From contig DIXP01000008.1 of the NCBI GenBank assembly GCA_002436065.1, positions 181,452-245,451 of the forward strand: a stretch of DNA of 64,000 nt, read 5' to 3'. A program made the position numbers and the translations under genes. This stretch comes from Chloroflexi bacterium UBA6077. Lineage in GTDB: Bacteria > Chloroflexota > UBA6077. Positions 16,348-24,659 of the stretch are shown here, in pieces. The notes beneath the pieces are model-generated. The model had not been told where the DNA came from, made no database searches, and saw nothing but the letters and a program-made list of their open reading frames with translations. Numbering within the stretch: position 1 is the stretch's first letter; every line of letters starts with the position of its first letter.

Positions 16348-16845
16348 ATGCCGCCCATCGTCTCAGTGGTCGGACGCTCCGATTCCGGCAAGACCACCTT
16401 CCTCGAGAAGTTGATCCCAGAGCTGAAGAGGCTGGGGCTGCGGGTCGCCGTGGTGAAGCACGACCGCCACGGCTTCGAGATGGACCGCCCGGGCAAGGAC
16501 ACGTGGCGGCTCCGCCACGCAGGCGCCGACGCTGTGATGATCTCCGCCCCTAACCAGATGGCCCTCATCCGCGGCGGCCTCTCCCAGGAGCTACCACTCG
16601 ACGAGCTGGCATCCCTGGTTTCGGGTGCGGTTGACCTCGTCCTCACTGAGGGCTACAAGTCGGGGGACAAGCCGAAGATCGAGGTATCGCGCAAGGTCAT
16701 AGCCGATGGGGCGCTCCTCTGCACCAATGAGGAGCTGCTCGCCGTCGTGTCGGACCACCATCACAACGTGCATGTCCCCCAGTTCGACCTGGAAGACGCC
16801 AAGGGCGTCGCCGCCCTCCTGGAAACCTACCTGAAGCAGCTTTAG
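16348..16845 (+). CDS. mobB: Molybdopterin-guanine dinucleotide biosynthesis protein MobB
   Basis: The 165-residue P-loop GTPase has GRSDSGKTTFLEKLI (Walker A, residues about 9-18), RVAVVKHDRHGFEMDRPGKDTWRLRHAGAD and DLVLTEGYKSGDKPKIEV, all MobB hallmarks. It assists MobA in cofactor maturation. ATG 16348 has GAGGAGAG just upstream. The protein-coding part begins here, not in the longer frame that overlaps mobA. Confidence 0.93.
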   Translation: MPPIVSVVGRSDSGKTTFLEKLIPELKRLGLRVAVVKHDRHGFEMDRPGKDTWRLRHAGADAVMISAPNQMALIRGGLSQELPLDELASLVSGAVDLVLTEGYKSGDKPKIEVSRKVIADGALLCTNEELLAVVSDHHHNVHVPQFDLEDAKGVAALLETYLKQL

Positions 16846-16846
16846 T

Positions 16847-16885
16847 GGTAGGTGGAACGCTGTGCTCGATCGCGTTCCACCTACC
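16847..16885 (+). terminator. 14-bp-stem hairpin after mobB
   Basis: GGTAGGTGGAACGC pairs perfectly with GCGTTCCACCTACC around an 11-nt loop, starting one base after the mobB stop. It probably ends the mob operon. Confidence 0.7.
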
Positions 16886-16908
16886 GACTATCAAGCCTGG
16901 GTTGGTCC

Positions 16909-17442
16909 ATGCTTCTGAACTACCTCCGCATAGCCTTCCTGGCCCCGGGCATCATGCTGCACGAGTTCGCCCACCACCTCCTGTGCCTGCTCTCGGGGGT
17001 ACGGGTCCAGCAGGTCGTCTACTTTCGTCTGGGCAACCCGGCAGGATACGTCGTCCACGACGAGCCCGGCCTGTATCGCCAGATCTTCGCAATAGTCGCC
17101 GGACCCTTCTTCTTGAACTCCGCCGTCTCCGTTGTACTGCTTAACCTCACCCTGCGCCAATGGGCCCAGGCCACGGACCTTCCAGGCTTCGGCCTGGCCG
17201 TATTCATGACCTGGCTCGGCCTTTCCGCTGGCCTTCAGGCCATCCCTAGCCGCGCCGATGCCCGCAACCTCTTCGATAGTTCAACCTGGCACCTGTTCCA
17301 CGGCAACCCCTTTGCTGCCCTGGGCTACCCCGTGGCAGCGGCCATCTACCTGGTCCAACTGGCCAGGCCGCTGGCCGCCGACTGGTACTACACCGTGCTG
17401 ATGGCCTACCTCGCCACGCGCGGCTTCGCGGGGCTAAGCTGA
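16909..17442 (+). CDS. M50-like integral membrane metalloprotease-fold protein
   Basis: The 177-residue protein has four hydrophobic segments and an N-terminal HEFAHH (HExxH) in a membrane helix (IMLHEFAHHLLCLLSGV). FAIVAGPFFLNS and a late DARNLF (possible third ligand Asp, about residue 121) resemble small M50-type proteins. The substrate is unknown. ATG 16909 is chosen because it places the first helix at the N-terminus, though the SD is weak. It lies between mobB and lepB with its own spacing. Confidence 0.7.
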   Translation: MLLNYLRIAFLAPGIMLHEFAHHLLCLLSGVRVQQVVYFRLGNPAGYVVHDEPGLYRQIFAIVAGPFFLNSAVSVVLLNLTLRQWAQATDLPGFGLAVFMTWLGLSAGLQAIPSRADARNLFDSSTWHLFHGNPFAALGYPVAAAIYLVQLARPLAADWYYTVLMAYLATRGFAGLS

Positions 17443-17482
17443 GGGCAACCCACCCCGCATGGCGAGATGTTGGTCGCAGGGG

Positions 17483-17488
17483 TATAAT
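17483..17488 (+). promoter_or_regulatory. Consensus -10 box upstream of lepB
   Basis: A perfect TATAAT lies about 50 bp upstream of the chosen lepB start. No matching -35 is evident. It argues that an in-frame ATG at 17494, inside the expected initiation zone, is not the start. Confidence 0.55.
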
Positions 17489-17535
17489 TTGGAATGGAGT
17501 CTGCGAGAGGAGCAGAAGCCTTAGTGGAGAACAGC

Positions 17536-18342
17536 ATGAGACCCATTGGGGAGGGGGCACCCCAGCACCAACCACAAGCGGATATGGAGAGGTGGCCGGG
17601 GCCTGTAGAGGCCACCGACTCATCGCCAACCGATGCCAGACCGGATGGGACGGCCGATCCCCTGTCAGCGGAAGGACTTGATGAGCAGTTGCACGCTGAG
17701 ACCCCCTCGGATCCAGCGACCCAACAACCCAAGTCCTCCAACGTGCGGCACCTACTGGTTGAGATCATCCAGACAGTGCTGTTAACCCTGATCATCTTTG
17801 CCGGCGTCCGGTCAATCGTGCAGAACTTCAAGGTCGATGGCGCCAGCATGGAGCCCACCCTCCACAGCGGCCAGTACCTGCTGATCAACAAAGTGGCTTA
17901 CCTACGGCTCGACGGCGCCCCCCTCGAGATCGTGGAACGTACGGGACTGGTGGAGGAGAGTAAGAACAGCTACTTTCCCTTTGGAGGGCCGCAGCGAGGG
18001 GACATAATCGTCTTCCGTTATCCCGGCTACCCGGATCGGGACTTCATCAAGCGGGTGATCGCGCTGCCAGGGGACGTGGTGCAGGTAGACAAGGGGAGGG
18101 TGTACGTCAACGGAACCCCGATGCAGGAGGACTACATACTCTCCACTCCCACCTATAGCCTGCCCAAACAGACCGTTCCCGAGGAGAACTACTTCGTCCT
18201 GGGGGACAACCGGCCCAACAGCAGCGACTCCCACATCTGGGGCTTCGTTCCAGAGGCGAACCTGATTGGCCGGGCCTGGCTCTCCTATTGGCCGCCGGGC
18301 ACCTGGGGGGAATTGGCCCACGCGGACATGGCTGGCGACTGA
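17536..18342 (+). CDS. lepB: Signal peptidase I
   Basis: The 268-residue protein has a 60-residue cytoplasmic Pro/Glu-rich N-terminus, one membrane helix (LLVEIIQTVLLTLIIFAGVRSIV) and the S26 catalytic domain. Box B GASMEPTL holds the catalytic Ser; RDFIKRVIALPGD holds the catalytic Lys; GDNRPNSSDSHIWGFVP is box E. It removes signal peptides from exported proteins. ATG 17536 has GTGGAG 6 nt upstream and lies about 40 nt after the predicted transcription start. An ATG at 17494 and a GTG at 17524 are alternatives. Confidence 0.93.
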   Translation: MRPIGEGAPQHQPQADMERWPGPVEATDSSPTDARPDGTADPLSAEGLDEQLHAETPSDPATQQPKSSNVRHLLVEIIQTVLLTLIIFAGVRSIVQNFKVDGASMEPTLHSGQYLLINKVAYLRLDGAPLEIVERTGLVEESKNSYFPFGGPQRGDIIVFRYPGYPDRDFIKRVIALPGDVVQVDKGRVYVNGTPMQEDYILSTPTYSLPKQTVPEENYFVLGDNRPNSSDSHIWGFVPEANLIGRAWLSYWPPGTWGELAHADMAGD

Positions 18343-18350
18343 GCAGAGTG

Positions 18351-18381
18351 GAAGGGCCGAGCGCATCGCGCTCGGCCCTTC
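18351..18381. terminator. Bidirectional terminator between lepB and ilvB
   Basis: GAAGGGCCGAGCGC pairs perfectly with GCGCTCGGCCCTTC. CTAATTT follows on the plus strand. It lies in the 43-bp gap between convergent genes. Confidence 0.8.
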
Positions 18382-18385
18382 TAAT

Positions 18386-20113
18386 TTACCCCATCATCAT
18401 GTCGCCGAGGTTCGCCCCTGGCGGGACCATCGGGAAGACGTTCTCCTCCGGCTCCACGGCAAACTCCACCAGGTATGGCCCCTCGGTGGCCATCGCCAGC
18501 TGGATGGCCGGGCCCACACCTTCGGGTGTCTCTACCCGGCAGGCCGGCACGCCGTGCGCCTTGGCCAGGCTGACGAAATCCGGCCCCGGGATCGGGCTCT
18601 GGGAGTAGTTCGACTCAAAGAAGAGCTCCTGCCACTGCCTGACCATCCCCAGATACCCGTTGTTCATCAGCGCTATCTTCACGCCGATCCCATGCTGCGC
18701 CAGGGTAGACAGCTCAGGCGCCGACATCTGGAAGCCCCCATCACCCACCACGGCCCACACCGTCTTCTCCGGGCGCCCCACCTTGGCGCCCATAGCCGCC
18801 GGCAACCCGTAGCCCATGGAACCCAGCCCGCCAGAGCAGTAGAAGCTGCTCGGCTCGTCAAACTGGAAGTGCTGGGCCACCCACATCAGGTGCTGCCCCA
18901 CATCGCTGGCCACCAGGGCATCCCCTCCCGTGGCCTTGCGGATCGACCTCACCACCTCGGGACCAGAGGGGCGCTCGTGATATCCGTTGCCGTTGGAAGC
19001 TGAGGACTCCTCCCTCCACATCTCCAGCCTCATCAACCACTCCGGATGCCGCACCTCTCGCACCCTGTGGAGCAGCATAGCGAGGACCGGGCGAGCATCC
19101 CCCACTATCGGCACGTCCACCCTCACGTTCCTGCCCATCTCGTTCAGGTCGATGTCCACGTGGACGATCTGTGCGTTCGGGGCAAAGGCGTGGGGATTGC
19201 CCGCGACCCTATCGTCGAACCTCATCCCCACCGCCACAACCAGATCCGCCTCCTCGACGGCCTTGTTGGCCCAGTACATCCCGTGCATCCCCACCATACC
19301 CAGACAGAGCGGATGAGTCTCCGGTATGGCGCTGATCCCCAACAGCGTGGTCGCCACCGGCGTATCGGTCTTTTCGGCCAGGGCCTTCAGCTCGGCGAAG
19401 GCGCCGGACTGCACCACGCCGTGGCCCGCAAGCAGCAGCGGCCTGGCCGCCTCGGACATCAGCTGCGCCGCCCTCATCACCTCCTGGTCGTCGCCAAAGG
19501 GAGGACGAGGAAAGCGGTTCACCAAACCGTTGCTAGGCCGCTCATAGACCGTCTTATTGGCCTGAACGTCCTTGGGAAGATCCACCAGGACCGGCCCGGG
19601 CCGGCCATCCATCGCCACGTGGAAAGCCTCCCGTATCACCGCCGCCAGCTCCTCGACATTGCGGACGAAGTACCTGCGCTTGGTGATGGCCTTCGATATC
19701 GACACTGTGTCCACCTCTTGGAAGGCCATCTTGCCAACAGAGGCGGTTGCCACCTGGCCGGTTATCGCCACCATCGGAACAGAGTCCATGTAGGCATTCG
19801 CGATACCGGTCATCAGGTTGGTGGCCCCAGGGCCAGAGGTTGCGACGCACACGCCCACCCTGCCCGTGGCTCGCGCGTAGCCGTCTGCCGCCATCGCAGC
19901 ATTCTGTTCGTGGCGGACCAGGACGTGGCGCATGGCCGGGTAGGATGTCAGGGCATGGTACAGAGGCAGGACCGTGCCGCCCGGATAGCCAAAGACGGTA
20001 TCCACCCCTTCGGCCAGCAGGCTCTCCCAGACGATAGCAGCGCCCGAGAGCATCGTCCCCTCCGAGGGGGCCGCGCAGTCATCGGTGGGTACCCAGGTGG
20101 TCTCGACAGCCAT
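18386..20113 (-). CDS. ilvB: Acetolactate synthase large subunit (ThDP-dependent)
   Basis: The 575-residue protein has the three domains of acetohydroxyacid synthase. The N-terminal pyrimidine domain has GYPGGTVLPLY and the catalytic Glu in RHEQNAAMAADGYARATG. The middle domain has the GMRFDDRVAG block. The C-terminal domain has the ThDP motif GDGGFQM...ALMNN. It makes acetolactate or acetohydroxybutyrate for branched-chain amino acids. ATG 20113 is chosen for its GGGGAGAG SD; ATG 20140 would add nine residues. No ilvN small subunit is adjacent. Expression is probably controlled by the upstream T-box. Confidence 0.92.
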   Translation of the reverse strand: MAVETTWVPTDDCAAPSEGTMLSGAAIVWESLLAEGVDTVFGYPGGTVLPLYHALTSYPAMRHVLVRHEQNAAMAADGYARATGRVGVCVATSGPGATNLMTGIANAYMDSVPMVAITGQVATASVGKMAFQEVDTVSISKAITKRRYFVRNVEELAAVIREAFHVAMDGRPGPVLVDLPKDVQANKTVYERPSNGLVNRFPRPPFGDDQEVMRAAQLMSEAARPLLLAGHGVVQSGAFAELKALAEKTDTPVATTLLGISAIPETHPLCLGMVGMHGMYWANKAVEEADLVVAVGMRFDDRVAGNPHAFAPNAQIVHVDIDLNEMGRNVRVDVPIVGDARPVLAMLLHRVREVRHPEWLMRLEMWREESSASNGNGYHERPSGPEVVRSIRKATGGDALVASDVGQHLMWVAQHFQFDEPSSFYCSGGLGSMGYGLPAAMGAKVGRPEKTVWAVVGDGGFQMSAPELSTLAQHGIGVKIALMNNGYLGMVRQWQELFFESNYSQSPIPGPDFVSLAKAHGVPACRVETPEGVGPAIQLAMATEGPYLVEFAVEPEENVFPMVPPGANLGDMMMG

Positions 20114-20192
20114 TTTGACTCTCCCCAAGAAGTATTTCATCTGCCCTTCAGCTCTTGGGTAACGGGTCTCGTCAGAACCACCTCGGTGAGCC

Positions 20193-20470
20193 CAACAAAA
20201 AAACCCCGTCCCAGTAAGGGACGGGATCCTGTGTTCCGAGGCTCCCGCGGTACCACCCTAATTAGCGAACCGCTCACTCTACAGGGTACGTGTTCATACC
20301 CCCGTCTCCGTTAACGGCTGACGAAGCCGGCCAAGTCTACTGGGGCGAGAAAGATCGCCCTTTCGGTTGGCAGCTCAGGAAGGATTTTCAGCGGTGGCCG
20401 CCCGTCCGGTCACACCAAACCCGGACTCTCTGAGAGCTGTCCCACCACCTACTCGTTTCCGTCGAAGCTT
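20193..20470 (-). promoter_or_regulatory. T-box riboswitch leader upstream of ilvB, probable Ile specifier
   Basis: Read on the minus strand, the leader has the Stem I bulge motifs (CGAGTAGG, AGAGAG) and a specifier region CTGAAAATCCTTCCTGAGCTG, where ATC (Ile) is the likely codon. The T-box AGGGTGGTACCGCG is at about 20242-20260. A terminator of GTCCC and GGGAC followed by seven T residues is at about 20196-20228. Uncharged tRNA pairs with the specifier and T-box bulge and prevents termination. Ile fits branched-chain synthesis; the specifier call is less certain than the T-box itself. Confidence 0.93.
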
Positions 20471-20498
20471 TTGGGCAGATGATATTCAACTGCAAAGC

Positions 20499-20527
20499 AT
20501 GTTACAGAACCCCAAGGCATCTGTCAA
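20499..20527 (-). promoter_or_regulatory. Promoter of the T-box/ilvB transcript
   Basis: On the minus strand TTGACA (20527-20522) and TAACAT (20504-20499) are exactly 17 bp apart, about 30 bp upstream of the leader. Confidence 0.8.
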
Positions 20528-20574
20528 GCCCTTTTTACCATAAACATCGCAAACTATTTCCATGTCACTTCGAG

Positions 20575-21597
20575 CTACCCCAGCTCGAAGTGAGCCAGCA
20601 ATTCGTCGAACACCTCCTGGACGGAGACGATCCGGTCGCACCGGTAGGCGTTCTCCCCTGCGAAGACGATCCCCTCCTCCACCTTGCCCTGGTATGCGTT
20701 GATCAGCGCCTCGGCGATGCAGTAGTTCGCCTCCTTGGCCCTGCAGGTCTTCAAACAGAGGAACGGGCACTTGAACTTGAGCCTCTCGCCACCCTCCACC
20801 CGGTCCACGAAGCTGTTGCGGATAGCCCTCCCAGGCATCCCCACGGGGCTCTTGATGATGGCGATGTCCTCTTGACCACAATCCAGGTAGGCCTGCTTGA
20901 ACTTCGACGACACCTCGCACTCGTGGGTGCAGACGAAGCGGGTGGCCATCTGGACCCCACTGGCCCCCAACCGGAACATCCCCTCCATGTCCTCGCCGGA
21001 CCAGATACCCCCTGCCGCGATGACCGGAATGCTCACCGCGTCCACCACCCTGGGGAGCACCTCGCGAGTGGGCTTGTCCGTCCCGAGGTGCCCCCCCGCC
21101 TCCTTACCCTCGACCACGATGGCCGCCGCGCCCAACCGCTCGGCGATCTTGGCGAGGCCGGGCTGGTCGCAGATGCTGATCACCGGCACCTCGAACTCCC
21201 GCACCATTCCATAGATGTCGCGGGAGAAGCCCGCCCCCGTCACAATGAAGTCGATTCCGGCATCCACGCTCGTCATGACCAGGTCGTAGAAGTCGGTGAT
21301 GGCGTACATTATGTTAACGCCCACGATGCCATCAGTCATGGAGCGGGCCCTTCGGATCTCCTCCGCCATTTGCGGGGCGTACAGGTAGGGGCGACCTATG
21401 GTCCTATCCCGCACCACGTCGGTCTTTGGGGACTTTCGGTCCTTATTGTGGTACTCCGCCGCCGACAGGGTACCAATGCCTCCTGCATTCGCGACGGCTG
21501 CGGCCAATGGGGCGGTGGAGATGCGGACGCCCATGCCTCCCTGTATTATCGGGTAGCGGGGCTCCAGACGGGCAACGCGCAGCTTAGGTAGTCTCAT
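20575..21597 (-). CDS. Nitronate monooxygenase / FabK-like FMN-dependent TIM-barrel protein
   Basis: The 340-residue protein begins with PIIQGGMGVRISTAPLAAAVANAGGIGTLSA, the 2-nitropropane dioxygenase/FabK signature, and has VVEGKEAGGHLG and VIAAGGIWSG for FMN phosphate binding. GASGVQMATRFVCTHECEV is also typical. Near the C-terminus is a cysteine cluster (KCPFLCLKTCRAKEANYC) that may bind zinc or a cluster. It is found in a subset of this family. The substrate, nitronate or an enoyl group, is not decidable. The start has GGAGAGG about 3 nt upstream. Confidence 0.85.
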   Translation of the reverse strand: MRLPKLRVARLEPRYPIIQGGMGVRISTAPLAAAVANAGGIGTLSAAEYHNKDRKSPKTDVVRDRTIGRPYLYAPQMAEEIRRARSMTDGIVGVNIMYAITDFYDLVMTSVDAGIDFIVTGAGFSRDIYGMVREFEVPVISICDQPGLAKIAERLGAAAIVVEGKEAGGHLGTDKPTREVLPRVVDAVSIPVIAAGGIWSGEDMEGMFRLGASGVQMATRFVCTHECEVSSKFKQAYLDCGQEDIAIIKSPVGMPGRAIRNSFVDRVEGGERLKFKCPFLCLKTCRAKEANYCIAEALINAYQGKVEEGIVFAGENAYRCDRIVSVQEVFDELLAHFELG

Positions 21598-21773
21598 GAC
21601 CTCTCCATCACAGCAGCTGGAAGTACGGTGGAGTGCAGACTAAACGGAAGGCTCCCGTGAGATCGGGGCCGGACCGACACGTGATTGCCGACGCTGCATT
21701 ATCCCTCAATCGGCCAACTGGCACAACTCTCCAGCGTCGCCCGAGCGGATGCAGTATAATAGGTGGAAGAAGA

Positions 21774-21848
21774 GGGCGGCTAGCTCAGTGGCAGAGCAAC
21801 GGACTTTTAATCCGCAGGTCGTGGGTTCGAATCCCACGCCGCTCACCA
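21774..21848 (+). tRNA. tRNA-Lys (anticodon TTT); prophage integration site
   Basis: The cloverleaf is complete: acceptor GGGCGGC with GCCGCTC, D arm GCTCAGTGGCAGAGC, anticodon stem CGGA/TCCG with loop CTTTTAA, T arm GTGGG/CCCAC with TTCGAAT, discriminator A and encoded CCA (21846-21848). A TATAAT lies at 21755-21760. The phage integrase gene starts 82 bp downstream, so the 3' half of this gene is the likely attL core. Confidence 0.95.
21811..21848. other. Predicted attL (3' half of tRNA-Lys)
   Basis: Tyrosine integrases usually recombine within the anticodon-to-3' end of a tRNA and restore the gene with phage DNA. The integrase reads away from the tRNA directly after it, and all genes beyond are phage-like. 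The matching attR would lie past position 64000, so the exact core cannot be set here. Confidence 0.6.
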
Positions 21849-21930
21849 TGGCTGATAATCCGGCTAAAACCGGCCTACAGCCAGGCGCGCTGGTAAGCCA
21901 CGGCAGCAGGGTCGGCGGCAAGAATGACCA

Positions 21931-22863
21931 GTGACGAGAACAACCGGACTTTTCTACGACCACCGGATTCGCGCAAGTGTGCAGCACGCCTACGACGGCT
22001 TCATCCTTGACCGCGAAGTATCCGAACGCTCCCCGCGAACCATCCAGTTCTACGAAGAGAAACTGAAGCGCTTCAGGGCTTTTCTCGCTGATGCCTGCAT
22101 CAGTGAAATAGGCGCTCTCACCACCGACCACGTGCGCGCCTTCATGTCACAGCGCCAGCAGGCTGGGGCCACCCCAGCCGGTCTCCACTGTGAGGCTCGG
22201 TCGATCCGTGCCTTCCTCAACTTCTGCGTCGACGAGGACTACCTGGACCCACGTATACCCGCACGCCTCAAGATGCCGAGGGTCCCCAAGAAGGTGATCC
22301 AACCATTCAGCATGGAGCAGATCCAGCTGCTCATCCGCGCGGCGAAACGGAGCAGCAGCCCCGAACGCGACGTCGCCATACTGCTGGTGTTACTGGACAC
22401 GGGCATCCGCGCAGGCGAGCTGTGCTCCATCACTCTCGACGACGTGGTCAAGGATCGTCTCCTCATCAACGGCAAGGGCTCTAAGCAGCGCTGGGTCCCA
22501 ATTTCCACGAAGACCCAGCGGGCTATCTGGCAGTGGACAGGCAGACGGCGAATCGACACCGGCGAGCCGTGGCTGTTCCTGGGGCGAAGCGGCCGTCAGA
22601 TGAACGTCAACACCGTGAACCAGCTGTTCGACCGCCTGGCAGAGCAGACCGGCATCCAGGGGGTGCGTGTCAGCCCGCACACATGCCGCCACACTACTGC
22701 GCTCGAATGGGTGCGAGATGGCGCCGGCCAGTTCGAGCTTCAGAAACTCTTGGGCCACACTACCCTGGCCATGACCGCTAAATACGTGCTGATGGCAGAC
22801 CAGGACGTTGTGAAGGCGCACAAAGCGCACTCGCTGGTGGACCGGATATCCAGGAAGCGGTAA
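21931..22863 (+). CDS. int: Phage tyrosine recombinase (integrase)
   Basis: The 310-residue protein has an N-terminal SAM-like core-binding domain (YDGFILDREVSERSPRTIQFYEEKLKRFRAFL) and a catalytic domain. The catalytic residues are visible: Arg in GIRAGEL, Lys in GKGSKQR, HxxR in SPHTCRHTTA, His in LLGHTTL, and Tyr in MTAKYVL. It catalyses site-specific integration and excision. The GTG at 21931 is the first plausible start after the tRNA. A strong terminator hairpin follows at 22870. Confidence 0.95.
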   Translation: MTRTTGLFYDHRIRASVQHAYDGFILDREVSERSPRTIQFYEEKLKRFRAFLADACISEIGALTTDHVRAFMSQRQQAGATPAGLHCEARSIRAFLNFCVDEDYLDPRIPARLKMPRVPKKVIQPFSMEQIQLLIRAAKRSSSPERDVAILLVLLDTGIRAGELCSITLDDVVKDRLLINGKGSKQRWVPISTKTQRAIWQWTGRRRIDTGEPWLFLGRSGRQMNVNTVNQLFDRLAEQTGIQGVRVSPHTCRHTTALEWVRDGAGQFELQKLLGHTTLAMTAKYVLMADQDVVKAHKAHSLVDRISRKR

Positions 22864-22869
22864 TCATAA

Positions 22870-22905
22870 CTGGAACGGGGCCACCTTTCGGTAGCCCCGT
22901 TCCAG
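22870..22905. terminator. Bidirectional terminator between integrase and lysis genes
   Basis: CTGGAACGGGGC pairs with GCCCCGTTCCAG around a 12-nt loop that can pair further. It lies in the gap between convergent genes. Confidence 0.8.
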
Positions 22906-22931
22906 GGAGGGAAGGGAGGTCTGAATAGTCG

Positions 22932-23762
22932 TTAGGCCGGCGGTCTGTGCAGAAACGTCTGCCAGAGGAAAGTCTCCCAGTTCAGGTCTGCGCGGGCCAC
23001 GATTGCCGCACTCTCGAAGAACTGGATCCTCGCCCCCACTGGTTCCCCCCATGCTGTTGCATCCATCTCATCGGTCAGTGCAGGCCCGATGTTGACGCCC
23101 TTATCGTACAGCGATCGCCAGCGCTTCGGTATCGCGAAATCCCACACCGGCGGGTGGCCATGAAGGGCGAAGTAGCTGGTCAGATCCACTCCATCTATGG
23201 GCGACGCCGGTTGCTGCACCTTGATCCCGAACCAGGCTGCTGCCCCCTCGACTATCGCGTCGGCTATCACCTGTGGATGACTCACGATCAACTCGGTATC
23301 CGAAGGGTTCTCGTGAGCGCCGCACTCCAGGAGGCAGGAGAGATGCACACCGCGCTCGGTGTCGAAGGCATATCCGGTCAGCGCCAGCATCTCGTGCTTG
23401 GTGCCTATCGCCGGCGCAAGAAATTGTTCCATTGTCCAGGCCAGATCGTAGCCCGTCTGACTGCCGTAGCAACCGTAAGTATGGCTGCGTGTGCCGCTAT
23501 CGGTGTGGATGCTGACGATGATAGCCGGCCCCCCTTCGCGATCGGCTACCTGCCTTGCCCCGCGAAGCTGCTCAATCAATCCCTCCAGCCGCCAGCGGTC
23601 ACCGCTTTCAGGCCTACCGGGCACCACCAGAATATTCAGCCCTGGCCGGCCATGTGCGAGGCTAGCAATCCTCTCGCATGCCGTCTTCTCGCTCAGCCCG
23701 TAGGCCTTGTAGAGTCCCACGTTCTGATCCTGGTTGCTCGGACACAGTACCAGTGCCGCCAT
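22932..23762 (-). CDS. N-acetylmuramoyl-L-alanine amidase (Amidase_3-like endolysin)
   Basis: The 276-residue protein has the amidase_3 core: VLCPSNQDQNVGLYKAYGLSEKTAC, the zinc-site IIVSIHTDSG (His near residue 86), and LLECGAHENPSDTEL with the catalytic Glu. The region after residue 195 is probably a cell-wall-binding part. It would cleave the amide between MurNAc and L-Ala for host lysis. The first zinc ligand, usually a His in a GHGG motif, is replaced by the PSNQ type seen in some phage enzymes. The 5' end overlaps the holin gene by 101 bp. Confidence 0.8.
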   Translation of the reverse strand: MAALVLCPSNQDQNVGLYKAYGLSEKTACERIASLAHGRPGLNILVVPGRPESGDRWRLEGLIEQLRGARQVADREGGPAIIVSIHTDSGTRSHTYGCYGSQTGYDLAWTMEQFLAPAIGTKHEMLALTGYAFDTERGVHLSCLLECGAHENPSDTELIVSHPQVIADAIVEGAAAWFGIKVQQPASPIDGVDLTSYFALHGHPPVWDFAIPKRWRSLYDKGVNIGPALTDEMDATAWGEPVGARIQFFESAAIVARADLNWETFLWQTFLHRPPA

Positions 23763-24252
23763 TGTCTGTTACCCCCTTCGTGTGCCACTTCGGTGTGCCA
23801 AGGAAACCAATCACCCCCTCGGGCGGGTCTCGCGGCGGTAACTCTTTCACCCCCAGGGCCTCTGCTAGGAACTTCGGAATGTAGCCGCCTGAATACAGGT
23901 AGTTGCGGGCGATGCTCAGCACTTCGTAGACGGAGAATATTCCCGCGACTGTCTGCGCTAGGGGGAGAGACTGGAGTTGAGGGAAGAACTGCGCCAATAC
24001 TCCAGGGTCTATACCTTGCTGCAAGAACGCTACGGCTAGGATCAGGAGGATCAAATTGATCTTCCGTCTCCATCCATATGTTCCCGCTTCTGGGTTGAGT
24101 TGCCTCAGCTTTCCGTTCGCCACGGCGGCTGTGATGGCGTCCAGGATCGCCAGGGCTAGGTACACTGCCAGTGCTGTTCCTACGCTCTGCCAAAGTGCCA
24201 TTATTGCCGCCCCTACACCGTACATGCCTGCCTTGATAGTGTCGTCGCTCAT
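23662..24252 (-). CDS. Phage holin family protein
   Basis: The 196-residue protein has hydrophobic segments at about residues 9-45 (VGAAIMALWQSVGTALAVYLALAILDAITAAVANGKL), 55-80 and 85-115. The DAITAAVANGKL and FSVYEVLSIARNYLYSGGYIP blocks are typical of phage holin family 4 (phi29/TcdE-like). It would permeabilise the inner membrane for the amidase. ATG 24252 is chosen because it gives a normal short N-terminus. The C-terminal 33 codons overlap the amidase gene in another frame. Confidence 0.8.
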   Translation of the reverse strand: MSDDTIKAGMYGVGAAIMALWQSVGTALAVYLALAILDAITAAVANGKLRQLNPEAGTYGWRRKINLILLILAVAFLQQGIDPGVLAQFFPQLQSLPLAQTVAGIFSVYEVLSIARNYLYSGGYIPKFLAEALGVKELPPRDPPEGVIGFLGTPKWHTKGVTDNGGTGTVSEQPGSERGTLQGLRAEREDGMREDC

Positions 24253-24260
24253 GGTTCCTC

Positions 24261-24659
24261 CTATTTCTCGGTCGCCTCGGGTTCCCACTCCCCCAGCCCC
24301 CACTTCGCCGCGTCATTCCCGCCCATCTGCGCCAGCAACTCCGCTACCGCCGCTTTCCCCGTAGCGGGCGTATCCGCTGGGTGGTCGGGATCGTGGTTGA
24401 GCCGGAGGGCGAACGCCTGCTGAAGCGCCGTCAACTCCGGCGTGCCGCTACCCGCAGCACCCCCACTGATGGGCCATGTGGACGATGCGCCACAGTCGCC
24501 GCAGGTTGCCCGCAGGAACCGGAAATCCTTGCTCCCGTCAGGGTTGGTGGTGAACTCCACCTGCTCTGCTGGCACGTCGCCATGCCAGCCACAGATACCG
24601 CAGCGGAGGGAGATGGTATTGCCGTCTGGGGTTGTGTTGGTGATGTAGACGTGACTCAT
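24261..24659 (-). CDS. Small phage protein with paired CxxC zinc-binding motifs
   Basis: The 132-residue protein has RCGICGW near residue 20 and ATCGDCGA near residue 53, a zinc-ribbon spacing. The C-terminal half (LTALQQAFALRLNHDPDHPADTP) is helical. It is unrecognised. It lies in the tail/lysis block and its start overlaps the stop of the upstream tail gene by ATGA, so it is translated with the late operon. Confidence 0.65.
   Translation of the reverse strand: MSHVYITNTTPDGNTISLRCGICGWHGDVPAEQVEFTTNPDGSKDFRFLRATCGDCGASSTWPISGGAAGSGTPELTALQQAFALRLNHDPDHPADTPATGKAAVAELLAQMGGNDAAKWGLGEWEPEATEK

Noticed and set aside
18266..20314. Long plus-strand frames opposite ilvB
   Set aside because: They are shadows of a GC-rich gene on the minus strand; products are Arg/His-rich with no domain.
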